Positions 17,364-26,044 of a DNA stretch of 64,000 nucleotides are shown piece by piece. Source of the DNA: JBELHO01 sp042091375 (lineage in GTDB: Bacteria > Pseudomonadota > Gammaproteobacteria > Enterobacterales > Alteromonadaceae); NCBI GenBank assembly GCA_042091375.1, contig JBELHO010000011.1:1-64000 (forward strand), in the 5' to 3' direction. The position numbers and the translations under genes are program-made. The notes under the pieces were generated by a model. The model was not told where the DNA came from, searched no databases, and saw nothing but the letters and a program-made list of their open reading frames with translations. Each line of letters opens with the position of its first letter. The first letter of the stretch is position 1.

Positions 17364-18713
17364 ATGGATAAAATTCTTATTGTTGATGATAACCAAGCCG
17401 TGCTTGATGCATTGTCCTTGTTATTAGAGATCCACGGCTATGCAGTGATCACCGCTACTTGCCCATTTGATGCCGAGCAAGTGATCAGTTATCAGCGTAT
17501 AGATTTGGTATTACAAGACATGAATTACAGTGCTGACACGACTTCAGGAGAAGAGGGTATAGCGCTATTTCACAGTTTGCGCCAGTTCAACCCACATTTG
17601 CCTATTATTCTGATCACCGCTTGGACAGAGCTCAGTACGGCGGTGGATCTAATTAAGGCTGGCGCAGCTGACTACATTGCTAAGCCTTGGGACGATCAGA
17701 AACTGTTGAACAGTATCAGTAATTTAATCGCCTTGGGTAAAGCAACCACCGATAACCAGCGCTTAACTCGGCAACAGCAAGAGCGCCATGTCAGTGCACA
17801 GCAGTATCATTTGCTCGATTTAGTCTATGCGAGTACCGCTATGGAGCGCGTTGTTGACATGGCAGTGCAATTAGCAAGCTCTGATATATCAGTATTAATT
17901 ACCGGTGCTAATGGCAGTGGCAAAGAGCGCATTGCCGAAATTATTCATGCCAATTCGGCGGTTGCTAGCCAAGCATTTATTAAAGTCAATGCTGGTGCTT
18001 TGCCCAGTGAATTAATTGAAGCTGAATTATTTGGTGCAGAAGCCGGTGCCTATACGGGGGCTAATAAACAACGCATTGGTCGCTTTGAAGCCGCTGACGG
18101 CGGGACTTTATTTTTAGATGAAATAGGTAATTTACCACTGTCTGGGCAAATGAAATTACTGCGGGTATTACAAACCGGAGAATTTGAGCGCTTGGGCTCT
18201 ACGGTAACGCAAAAAGTCAAGGTGAGGGTCATTTCTGCCACCAATGCACAGTTGTTAGAGAATATTCAGGCCGGTAGTTTTCGCGAAGATTTGTATTACC
18301 GCTTAAATGTCATTGAGTTAAAGATCCCCGCTTTACAGCAACGCCAAGACGATATAATGCCGTTAATACGGCATTTTTTACCGACTAGAGAGATTTGTTT
18401 ATCAGCGGAGCAACAATTGCTGACACACCATTGGCCTGGCAATGTGCGCGAGCTAGAAAACGCCTGTAAACGAGCTGCGGTATTAAAGCCAACAGGTACC
18501 TTACTCACCGAAGATTTTGGCTTAACCGTATCACCAGTAACCGCTGTTTCAAGGTCAAAGCTGTCTAAGTCAGCCGCTACTGAGCCCAGTAAAAGTGAAA
18601 TTGTTGCGGCGATGCATCAATATCAAGGAGTGATCGCCAAAGTAGCACGGCACTTTGGGTTAACGCGACAAACCCTTTATCGACGTTTAGATAAATTTGA
18701 GATTGATTATTAA
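17364..18713 (+). CDS. NtrC-family sigma-54-dependent response regulator
   Basis: The 449-residue protein has three parts. The receiver is residues 1-120, with phospho-acceptor Asp52 in VLQDMN and KPWD at 108-111. The AAA+ domain spans about 155-385, with Walker A GANGSGKE at 181-188 and DEIG at 252-255. A Fis-type helix-turn-helix closes it (about 405-449, VARHFGLTRQTLYRRL). The sigma-54 contact loop reads GAYTGA at 228-233, where GAFTGA is usual; tyrosine occurs naturally there and should be functional. It likely activates the transporter genes from the palindromes at 12051-12090. Its stop overlaps the kinase start (TAATG). Confidence 0.95.
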   Translation: MDKILIVDDNQAVLDALSLLLEIHGYAVITATCPFDAEQVISYQRIDLVLQDMNYSADTTSGEEGIALFHSLRQFNPHLPIILITAWTELSTAVDLIKAGAADYIAKPWDDQKLLNSISNLIALGKATTDNQRLTRQQQERHVSAQQYHLLDLVYASTAMERVVDMAVQLASSDISVLITGANGSGKERIAEIIHANSAVASQAFIKVNAGALPSELIEAELFGAEAGAYTGANKQRIGRFEAADGGTLFLDEIGNLPLSGQMKLLRVLQTGEFERLGSTVTQKVKVRVISATNAQLLENIQAGSFREDLYYRLNVIELKIPALQQRQDDIMPLIRHFLPTREICLSAEQQLLTHHWPGNVRELENACKRAAVLKPTGTLLTEDFGLTVSPVTAVSRSKLSKSAATEPSKSEIVAAMHQYQGVIAKVARHFGLTRQTLYRRLDKFEIDY

Positions 18714-20062
18714 TGACAATTCAGCACAGTGAGCAATCGACATTGCGATTGACCATTAACCAACAATTGATGACCACCTGTGCGTCTGTGCTAGTGATCT
18801 GTTTATCGCCGTTATTGATTTGGTTAGGCACTAGCTGGCAAATTAATCTTATGGTGTTGTTGAGCGCCATGGCCGTGTCTATGACTATAGCTTATTGTCT
18901 TGGCTCTAATTTAAATAAGGGCATTAGCGCATTAGAAATTGGTTTGCTCAATTTTAAAGACGGTGAATTTTCTAATCAAGTGGCCTACCAAAAACACGAT
19001 GAACTAGGACACTTATGTCAGTTGTACAATCAAACTGCCCAGCAATTGCGACAAGAAAAACAATGGATTTATCAACGCGAGTTAATGCTCGATAAAGTGC
19101 TACAAAGCTCACCACAAGCACTGCTCTTGGTTGATGACAAGGATACCGTGATTTTTAGCAACTTTAGCGGCCGCGATTTATTGCACAGTCAAACAGCACT
19201 GGAAGGGCTTAAACTAGATAATATATTGGCAAAGGCGCCGCCACAGCTTGCAGAGGTGTTTAGATCAGCTGATCAAGGCTTGTTTCAGCTCAGTCAAGAT
19301 GGCGATGAGGGGCAAACTTGGCATCTGGCTACAGGGAATTTTTTACTCAATAATCAGCAACACACCTTGTATATTTTTAAGCAATTGACCAGAGAGATCA
19401 GTCGCCAAGAAGTCACCGTCTGGAAAAAAGTGATCCGGATCATTAGCCATGAATTAAACAATTCATTAGCGCCGATGTCGTCTATGTTACACAGTGGTAG
19501 AATACTCAGCAAAGGCCTTGACGAACCTCGTTTAGAAAGAGTGTTCGCCACCATTGAAGATCGCATTACCCACCTCAATGAATTTGTGCAAGGCTATGGA
19601 AAGTTTGCCAAACTGCCACCGCCAAAATTTGCGGCGGTGAATTGGCGGCAACTCAGCGATGACATCAAACAACATTGGCATTTCGAATTAGCACAACCAC
19701 TGCCGAGCAGCGAATTTTTTGCCGATCAAATGCAATTAGAGCAATTGCTAATTAATTTGTTGAAAAATGCGCATGAATCTGGCTCTGATCCAGCGCAAAT
19801 CACACTGGCAATAAAGCCTACAGATGATGGCATGATGTTAACCATACAAGACAGTGGCTCGGGTATGAGTGACGCTGTAATGAATAATGCTTTAGTCCCG
19901 TTTTACTCAACAAAAACTACCGGCAGTGGTTTAGGCTTAGCCCTGTGTCGCGAAATTGCCGAAGCTCATCAGGGGCACTTGAGTTTACACAACCACAAAA
20001 TAATTGCCGGACAACCAACCGGGTTACTGGTCAAAGTTTTTATACCCGATCACAGAAACTAG
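18713..20062 (+). CDS. Membrane sensor histidine kinase of the efflux locus
   Basis: The 449-residue kinase has two adjacent N-terminal membrane helices (about 20-40 and 44-64) with almost no periplasmic loop. HAMP-like sequence follows (about 65-120), then a PAS-like domain (about 125-225), an H-box with His246 in IISHELNNSLAP and an HATPase domain with LLINLLKNAHESG, DSGSGMSD and TTGSGLGLALC. The missing periplasmic sensor suggests it detects something within or at the membrane. It partners the NtrC-type regulator, whose stop codon overlaps its start. The NtrB/NtrY-like H-box agrees with a sigma-54 regulator as target. Confidence 0.93.
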   Translation: MTIQHSEQSTLRLTINQQLMTTCASVLVICLSPLLIWLGTSWQINLMVLLSAMAVSMTIAYCLGSNLNKGISALEIGLLNFKDGEFSNQVAYQKHDELGHLCQLYNQTAQQLRQEKQWIYQRELMLDKVLQSSPQALLLVDDKDTVIFSNFSGRDLLHSQTALEGLKLDNILAKAPPQLAEVFRSADQGLFQLSQDGDEGQTWHLATGNFLLNNQQHTLYIFKQLTREISRQEVTVWKKVIRIISHELNNSLAPMSSMLHSGRILSKGLDEPRLERVFATIEDRITHLNEFVQGYGKFAKLPPPKFAAVNWRQLSDDIKQHWHFELAQPLPSSEFFADQMQLEQLLINLLKNAHESGSDPAQITLAIKPTDDGMMLTIQDSGSGMSDAVMNNALVPFYSTKTTGSGLGLALCREIAEAHQGHLSLHNHKIIAGQPTGLLVKVFIPDHRN

Positions 20063-20297
20063 GCAGCAATTTAATTGCTTTTACCCACTCATTTGAGTTT
20101 GCTCAGCGATGTTTTTTACAGCCATTTTGAAGGCAGTACAAGGGTTACAAAAGCCAATACAAATGCTAGTAGTTATCATTCTAAGTTGCTTATTTAAAAG
20201 GAATATATTAATTTTTTAGATAGATAAATTTAATCTTGTTGAAAATTCATATGCGGTCTATATTGTTCATTAATAAAGCAACTTATGGACGATTATT

Positions 20298-20771
20298 ATG
20301 CAAGGCAACAAGCAGGTTATCACTGCCCTTAATAAGGTATTGACTGTAGAGCTCACCTCAATTAACCAATACTTTCTTCACGCCCGTATGTTTAAAAATT
20401 GGGCGTTAGAACAACTCAATAACAAAGCTTATAAAAAGTCTATCCTCGACATGAAGCAAGCTGACGAGCTTATTGAACGCATTTTATTTTTAGAGGGCTT
20501 ACCCAATTTACAACAATTGGGCAGGTTAAAAATCGGCGAGCACACCGAAGAAATGCTGCAGTGTGATATGAATTTTGAAATAGAGCAGCTAGAGGCAATG
20601 CGCTCTGCTATCGCCTTATGTGAAACCGAGAAAGACTACATCAGCAGAGATTTGTTAAAGAAAATATTGCAAGCCGAAGAAGAATATGTCGACTGGCTAG
20701 AATCTCAACAATTTCTCATTGCCAATACCGGTATAGAGAATTATCTGCAATCGATGATGGAGGAGAACTAA
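20298..20771 (+). CDS. Bacterioferritin, heme-binding subunit with degenerate ferroxidase site
   Basis: The 157-residue four-helix Bfr subunit closely resembles E. coli Bfr (INQYFLHARMFKNWAL, ERILFLEGLPNLQ). By E. coli numbering it keeps the heme ligand Met52 and ferroxidase residues Glu18, Glu94 and Glu127. Three other metal ligands are replaced: Glu51 by Asp, His54 by Gln and His130 by Tyr. It should therefore bind heme and carry electrons but oxidise iron poorly. It is one base from the next gene, which has the complementary pattern, and the two probably co-assemble into one 24-subunit shell, as in other bacteria with two-subunit bacterioferritins. Confidence 0.93.
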   Translation: MQGNKQVITALNKVLTVELTSINQYFLHARMFKNWALEQLNNKAYKKSILDMKQADELIERILFLEGLPNLQQLGRLKIGEHTEEMLQCDMNFEIEQLEAMRSAIALCETEKDYISRDLLKKILQAEEEYVDWLESQQFLIANTGIENYLQSMMEEN

Positions 20772-20772
20772 G

Positions 20773-21240
20773 ATGCAAGGCAACCGTGAAATTATTGACT
20801 TACTCAACAGTCAACTGACATTAGAGCTGACCTCCATGGACCAATATTTAGCCCATTCTAAGATATATGAAGATTGGGGCATTACCAAGTTACACGAGAA
20901 ACTTGCCCATGAATACGAAGAAGAATTGGGCCATGCGCAACAACTAGCAGAGCGCATTTTGTTTTTAGAAGGTGAGGCAGATACCGTTAGTAGGGCCAAG
21001 GTAAATATAGGCAAAAACGTGCAAGAGATGTTGAGCTTTGATTTGGAAGCAGAGCATATGGTCGCCGATCACTTGCGCAAAACCATTGCCGTGTGTGAGA
21101 AACAACAAGATTATGTGACCCGAGACATGCTGCTAGTATTACTTGACGACACCGAAACCGATCACATTTACTGGCTTGAACGCCATTTGGGATTAATTGA
21201 AAAAATAGGCTTAGCTAACTATATCCAAGCGCAAATGTAG
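20773..21240 (+). CDS. Bacterioferritin, ferroxidase subunit lacking the heme methionine
   Basis: The 155-residue Bfr subunit has a complete ferroxidase set: Glu18, Glu51, His54, Glu94 and the E-x-x-H pair at 128-131, which sits one residue later than in E. coli. The heme ligand position 52 is Leu. It would oxidise Fe(II) and feed the mineral core while its partner supplies heme. The two genes are one base apart and a terminator follows, so they form a two-gene operon. The electron donor for iron release, bfd, is encoded at 11396. Cytoplasmic. Confidence 0.94.
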   Translation: MQGNREIIDLLNSQLTLELTSMDQYLAHSKIYEDWGITKLHEKLAHEYEEELGHAQQLAERILFLEGEADTVSRAKVNIGKNVQEMLSFDLEAEHMVADHLRKTIAVCEKQQDYVTRDMLLVLLDDTETDHIYWLERHLGLIEKIGLANYIQAQM

Positions 21241-21267
21241 TCGTTGTGCAAATTTGTTAACATCTGA

Positions 21268-21301
21268 TGAGTGCGGTTAGCTTAGCTGCACTCATTTTTT
21301 T
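21268..21301 (+). terminator. Rho-independent terminator of the bacterioferritin pair
   Basis: TGAGTGC (21268-21274) pairs with GCACTCA (21288-21294), followed by seven T residues and G. It lies 28 bases after the second bfr stop and overlaps the last codons of the convergent HAD gene, which ends at 21282. Confidence 0.8.
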
Positions 21302-22202
21302 GTTTAAAAATACGAGCCCAATCACTTTTCATATCGACCACAAGCCAATTTTCTAACTTAGCGTAAGTCAGGGTATTTTTACCTAAACGAAACAGTGTAT
21401 TGGGACTGTACTTATATTCTCGCTGAGCATCGGTATGGTGGATCAACACTGACAAACCATGGTCACCACCTGCCGTCCAACGCAACATATCAACATCACC
21501 ATAGCTGTTGCCAAAGGCAGCAATGGGACGCAAAGCAATGCGTCTTTCAATACTCAATACTTTATCTGCTCTATTTTCTATGGCAAAAGGGATCGGCTCT
21601 AATTTAATTGCCATTTCGCCGTCAATAGAGGATAACCGAGTGCGCAAACTACTACCGATAACCCGATTAGCAGTCACTTGGTAACTGGCTTTTGCCCAAG
21701 GCCGAATAAAGTTTGCTGTGCTACCAGAGACAATGTAGTTGCTAAAACCGTGTTGTTGAAAATAAGCCAACACCTCTAACATGGGTTGGTAAGTTAATTC
21801 CGTATAGAGCCGGTCAAATCTTGGATGCTTAGCTTTTGCTATCCAGCGCGCTACAGATGCGCGATATTCTTCGCTGGTAATACCACGACGAAAAAAAAAC
21901 ACCGTGAGTTTTAACAAGCTAACACTATCAAATACAATTTCTGTCAACCAGTGTAATACGCGCTGCGCGGTAGTGGCATTTTTAAGTACTGCAGCGTCTA
22001 AAAGTTTGCGTTTAAAGTAGGCGACTTGTGCCATCACCGGCTTTTCGACGATTAAGGTACCGTCGTTATCGAATGTTGCTAAGCGCTGTTCAGGCGCAAC
22101 ATAGTGAGGAGATTGTTGATCTGTGACTTGCTCAACAAATTCAATAATCCGCGATTTTGCCTTACCTTCTCGCCACGAAGGTAAGGGATCATTAGCTGTC
22201 AT
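21282..22202 (-). CDS. HAD-superfamily phosphatase-like protein
   Basis: The 306-residue hydrolase shows HAD motif I as FDNDGTL (nucleophile Asp45, acid/base Asp47), motif II as YIVSGST and motif IV as AFGNSYGDVDMLRW. The spacing is that of the phosphoserine-phosphatase-like subgroup with a helical cap at about 70-150. The substrate is unknown. No signal peptide is seen, so it is cytoplasmic. It begins 13 bases after the aromatic-rich membrane protein gene and is almost certainly co-transcribed with it. Its final codons overlap the bfr terminator. Confidence 0.88.
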   Translation of the reverse strand: MTANDPLPSWREGKAKSRIIEFVEQVTDQQSPHYVAPEQRLATFDNDGTLIVEKPVMAQVAYFKRKLLDAAVLKNATTAQRVLHWLTEIVFDSVSLLKLTVFFFRRGITSEEYRASVARWIAKAKHPRFDRLYTELTYQPMLEVLAYFQQHGFSNYIVSGSTANFIRPWAKASYQVTANRVIGSSLRTRLSSIDGEMAIKLEPIPFAIENRADKVLSIERRIALRPIAAFGNSYGDVDMLRWTAGGDHGLSVLIHHTDAQREYKYSPNTLFRLGKNTLTYAKLENWLVVDMKSDWARIFKQKNECS

Positions 22203-22215
22203 TAAATGCGACTAA

Positions 22216-23388
22216 TTAAGGTGCAGGTTGTTGTTGATCATTATTGGCAACGGCTGGGATCAAAATTTCACTGTCAAAGTTGAACATTTTGCCACTCCAA
22301 ATAAACACTTGCCAAACCAACACACCAAAAGGAATATAGCCAAAATAGCCGAGCAACGGCATTTCAGAATAAATATGAATAACGTCAACGTAAGGAATAT
22401 TATAAACCCAGTAATTGGGATTGGTTATAGGGTTGGCGTCAGGGTTACTACTGCCGTAATTCCACATTTCCCAGAAAAACCCATTGAATAGTGACGACAA
22501 GCCAATCAACACCCCTGCCGTCCAATTGCCTTTGGCAATATCGGTGAACGGATTCCAAATATCATATTTCATTAGGATCCCGGTCATCACTGCAAAGGGA
22601 CCGATCCAAACTGCCCAAAACAGCATAAATGGCCAATAGGTCATGGCAGCTATTAAAACAGCACCAATGATGATCATGGTATTACCATTTAACTCCATTT
22701 TAGGACCATTTTGATATCGAGCCGCCATTTTTGGAAAACTATTTAGCAAGTTATACCATTGAAATAGCACCGGCGTTACCGTCGAATAGGTAATTAAAAA
22801 TTCAATGCTAACCGTCATTTCTGACCAGCCAACCTGATGCGCGTTGGGATAGTACCAATTGCCATGTACAAAATAATCATAGTATTCGAAATAAGCCCAA
22901 CCCAAAATAGACACCAGTCCACTAATCAACAAGGTTAGGGGTTTTTTCGAAAACAGAGAGGCGCCATTATTGCGTTTATAGACGATACCGTCTAAGAAGA
23001 AAATAAAGCCCCACCAAAGCGGTGTAAATGACCAATAGACTAAGTTGCCAAACGGGGTGATTCTGGTCCACATTAACCACCAAAAGAAGCCCATGACTGC
23101 GCCACCAACCCAAAACCACCAAGGTAAAGACACCTCTGATTTCGGCCTTGGTACCACGGCAGCCCCTTTAAAGCCATAGTATTTGGGGAAAAGAATCAAT
23201 CCAGCAATGAAAATCACACCAGCAAGCATAATAAGAAAATAGGTCAAACTGAAGCCGGGAACAACGCCGTCATAGGTTGGTGGAAATTCACCAAAACCCG
23301 GAGGCAAATGATCCGAGTATTTAAACCAAGCGACAATTAGCGGTACAATTAGGGTCAGTAAAACAGGCCAAGTGAGTTTCCATTTCAT
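22216..23388 (-). CDS. Polytopic membrane protein of unknown function, rich in Trp/Tyr/Phe
   Basis: The 390-residue protein has about nine or ten hydrophobic segments. It is unusually rich in aromatic residues, for example PWWFWVGGAVMGFFWWLMW and FTPLWWGFIFF, and FFWEMWNYGSSNPDANPI later. The C-terminus is polar (NNDQQQPAP). I do not recognise a family. The scattered conserved-looking acidic and aromatic residues inside helices could form a binding site, but that is speculative. It lies directly upstream of the HAD hydrolase and 120 bases downstream of the TonB receptor on the same strand. Confidence 0.8.
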   Translation of the reverse strand: MKWKLTWPVLLTLIVPLIVAWFKYSDHLPPGFGEFPPTYDGVVPGFSLTYFLIMLAGVIFIAGLILFPKYYGFKGAAVVPRPKSEVSLPWWFWVGGAVMGFFWWLMWTRITPFGNLVYWSFTPLWWGFIFFLDGIVYKRNNGASLFSKKPLTLLISGLVSILGWAYFEYYDYFVHGNWYYPNAHQVGWSEMTVSIEFLITYSTVTPVLFQWYNLLNSFPKMAARYQNGPKMELNGNTMIIIGAVLIAAMTYWPFMLFWAVWIGPFAVMTGILMKYDIWNPFTDIAKGNWTAGVLIGLSSLFNGFFWEMWNYGSSNPDANPITNPNYWVYNIPYVDVIHIYSEMPLLGYFGYIPFGVLVWQVFIWSGKMFNFDSEILIPAVANNDQQQPAP

Positions 23389-23508
23389 TGTTATATCAAC
23401 TTATTTTTGTTGTTAATAGATATTAAAATACCCTAATTCTTTCTTTGCCATTTGTCCAGAAACTAATCAATTTTCCGCCATTTTTACTATTAACTAATGT
23501 TGCAAGGA

Positions 23509-25749
23509 CTAAAAACGATAACTCAATTCAACCCCTAGTTGACGCGCTTCACCTTTAAGCTCAGTTACCGCGCCGATGGCGGCAGTAGAGTCAAAGCGCA
23601 ATTCTGCATACTCGGTATTGGTCAAGTTTTTACCCCACAGTGAAAACATTAACTGCTCATTGATAGCCAATGTCACTCTGCCGTGCCAAACCATGTAACC
23701 GGCTTGTTCAGTGTACGGATTTTCATTTTGATCAAAATAGAAGTCTGACTGATAATCAAAGCCCAGTTGCGAAGTCAGTAATTTACCGGCAATCTCAGTG
23801 TCGTATAAAAGATAACCGTGGACATTGTACTTTGACGAAAACGGCAAACGAGTTTGTTCAACAACTAAATCATCCTGCTGAAAAAAACCTGTTTCTGCCT
23901 CGGGTAAATAGCCTGCGTTAAAATTTACCTGCAAGTCATTACTGACCATCCAATTAAATTCTGCTTCTAAGCCGTAAATAGTCGAATCACCGGCATTTTT
24001 CAATACGTGGTAGGGCACAACACTATTGGGGATATTGACGAATACTTGCTGATCTTGGTAGTCGTAGTAAAAAGCGGCAAGGTTGAGGTAGCCAGCTTGG
24101 TCCCAGAAAGACAGCTTACTGCCCACTTCAAAGGCATTTAATTTTTCCGGGGCGTACTCGGAGTCAGCCGCTTGTTGCGGATTAGTTGAGTACCCAGCAT
24201 TGTAACCACCACTTTTATACCCTCGTGAAAAGCTGTAATAAACACTGCTGTGCTCATTGAGCTTTTGTACTAAGGCTAATTTTCCTGAAAATTCACTGTC
24301 TTCTACGGAACCAGTAATATCCCACAGACTTGGAATGTAAGCAGCTACTGTGTCTAAATCTGTTACCGATGTATAATCAGTTGTTTCGTCCGTGTAGCGC
24401 ACCCCAGCCGTTAGGGTTAACTGTTGATTGAGCTGATAATCCACTTGGCTGTATATCGCCATTGAGGTGTTATCTAGCAGGTTGTCATAAAAAAATTGTG
24501 CCGGTACGTCGGCCAGTTGAGGCACGGCTCTAAAATCACGAAATAAATCAAAACTATTGTCTGTTTTCAATTCTTCGTTAATGTAAAACAAACCTGTGAT
24601 CCAATAGCTGTTTTCACCTTCAATACTGACATTAATTTCTTGGCTAAATAAATTGAGATCCGTGCCCATATCCCCTTCAATCACATTATGCGGGCCGTCT
24701 GAATCCCATGAGTGGTATCGCTGTAAGGTTTTGTAGCCGGATAAGGCATTAATAGTGGTAGCACTATTGAGTTGCCATGACAAATCAACACTGGCGCCCC
24801 AACTGTCCGTGTCGTGACTTCTATCGGCAATATCGGCTTGCACATCCCAGTAGTCATCACCAGTTAACTGCGCACCGAAATTATCCATACACAAGTCAGA
24901 GCCCGCTTGCTGAGCAGAACAAACACCCGAGCCGTCAACGCGATTGATACCTAAGCTAGCCACAGGCTTTGGTTTGCCCGACCAATCATCGCTGTATAAT
25001 TTCGCTCTAACAGTGACATCATCAAACTCTGATTTAAGACTCAATCTGAAATTTTGCTGCTTGAGACCACCATCGGGTTGATCAGGCATAGTGTTATTCA
25101 TTGAGAAATCGTAATCATCTATGTTAAAAGCCAGTCGCAATACAGTATGCTCGGCAATAGGCAAGTTAAACGCGCCTTCAACACTGGTCGAATTGTGCTC
25201 AGCAAAGCTAGTGGTAACATAACCTCCCAGATCATTTTCTGGTTGTTTGGTGCGAATAAGTATTGCCCCTCCGGTAGTATTGCGACCAAATAGTGTACCT
25301 TGTGGCCCGCGCAATACCTCAACGTGCTCAATATCAAATAAATTAACCGATAAACTGTTAGTACTGCCACTGACAATACCGTCGGAATAAACCGCGATTG
25401 GAGAAATAGTAGAGGTATTGTAATCAATCATACCAACACCGCGGATATTAAATGCCGGCGGCGTGCCCTCACCAGCATTATTAGTCACTTTCATATTGGG
25501 CACCAGCTCAGCCAGCTGGGTGGTGTCTTTGATCTGTTTACGGGCTAATGCATCACCTTCGAGCACAGTAACTGCAACGGCAACATCTGTGGTATTTTGC
25601 GGTCTTTTTTGCGCAAAAACCTCAATCACTTCTATCTCCTGAACAGATTTATTCGCTTGCAATATCTCTGTATCAGCAACAGCAGTTGGGTAATAAACGA
25701 CAACCAGTACATAGAACAGAACCTGCAATATTTGCTTGTGAACCAACAT
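23509..25749 (-). CDS. TonB-dependent outer-membrane receptor
   Basis: The 746-residue receptor has a signal peptide (MLVHKQILQVLFYVLVVVYY, cut near AVA-DTE). A TonB-box-like stretch IEVIEVFAQKR follows, then a plug domain (about 50-165, with RGVGMIDYN and VEVLRGPQGTLFGRNTTGG) and a beta-barrel ending in Phe (ELSYRF). The start at 25749 is chosen because GGGGAG lies five bases before it and it begins the signal peptide; 26 extra codons upstream are probably not used. Substrate is unknown, and no siderophore genes are nearby. The HAD and membrane genes downstream may belong to the same unit. Confidence 0.93.
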   Translation of the reverse strand: MLVHKQILQVLFYVLVVVYYPTAVADTEILQANKSVQEIEVIEVFAQKRPQNTTDVAVAVTVLEGDALARKQIKDTTQLAELVPNMKVTNNAGEGTPPAFNIRGVGMIDYNTSTISPIAVYSDGIVSGSTNSLSVNLFDIEHVEVLRGPQGTLFGRNTTGGAILIRTKQPENDLGGYVTTSFAEHNSTSVEGAFNLPIAEHTVLRLAFNIDDYDFSMNNTMPDQPDGGLKQQNFRLSLKSEFDDVTVRAKLYSDDWSGKPKPVASLGINRVDGSGVCSAQQAGSDLCMDNFGAQLTGDDYWDVQADIADRSHDTDSWGASVDLSWQLNSATTINALSGYKTLQRYHSWDSDGPHNVIEGDMGTDLNLFSQEINVSIEGENSYWITGLFYINEELKTDNSFDLFRDFRAVPQLADVPAQFFYDNLLDNTSMAIYSQVDYQLNQQLTLTAGVRYTDETTDYTSVTDLDTVAAYIPSLWDITGSVEDSEFSGKLALVQKLNEHSSVYYSFSRGYKSGGYNAGYSTNPQQAADSEYAPEKLNAFEVGSKLSFWDQAGYLNLAAFYYDYQDQQVFVNIPNSVVPYHVLKNAGDSTIYGLEAEFNWMVSNDLQVNFNAGYLPEAETGFFQQDDLVVEQTRLPFSSKYNVHGYLLYDTEIAGKLLTSQLGFDYQSDFYFDQNENPYTEQAGYMVWHGRVTLAINEQLMFSLWGKNLTNTEYAELRFDSTAAIGAVTELKGEARQLGVELSYRF

Positions 25750-26044
25750 TTTTACTCCCCAGAAAATACCTATGTCATTTCCATAAATCAGCTGAAATGA
25801 CCTAAATGAGCTTAGTATAATTGACACTGTGTAATGAAAAGTTATCGACAGTGACTAGAATTTCAATTATTTTTTGCCAGACTATAACTCAGTCGGCTAA
25901 ATATTTCAGCATATTACTCTGTTATGTTAGTATTTATTGATGACAATGACTGTTTTCACTTTTAGTTTCGTTTTAGTTAGCAATGACACTTGGCATATTA
26001 AAGCTAAACATATAACCTGAGCATCAAAGGAGTGATCATCACCA

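Noticed and set aside
17091..17396. 101-codon minus-strand frame across the first assembly gap
   Set aside because: One third of it is undetermined bases and the rest is AT-rich repeat; it cannot be assessed.
20171..20188. ATCATTCT-type stretch upstream of the bacterioferritin pair as a Fur box
   Set aside because: Only one half-site fits; in AT-rich sequence this can occur by chance.
25750..25827. 26 extra codons at the front of the TonB receptor
   Set aside because: They contain no ribosome site or conserved sequence; the Met at 25749 starts a proper signal peptide after GGGGAG.
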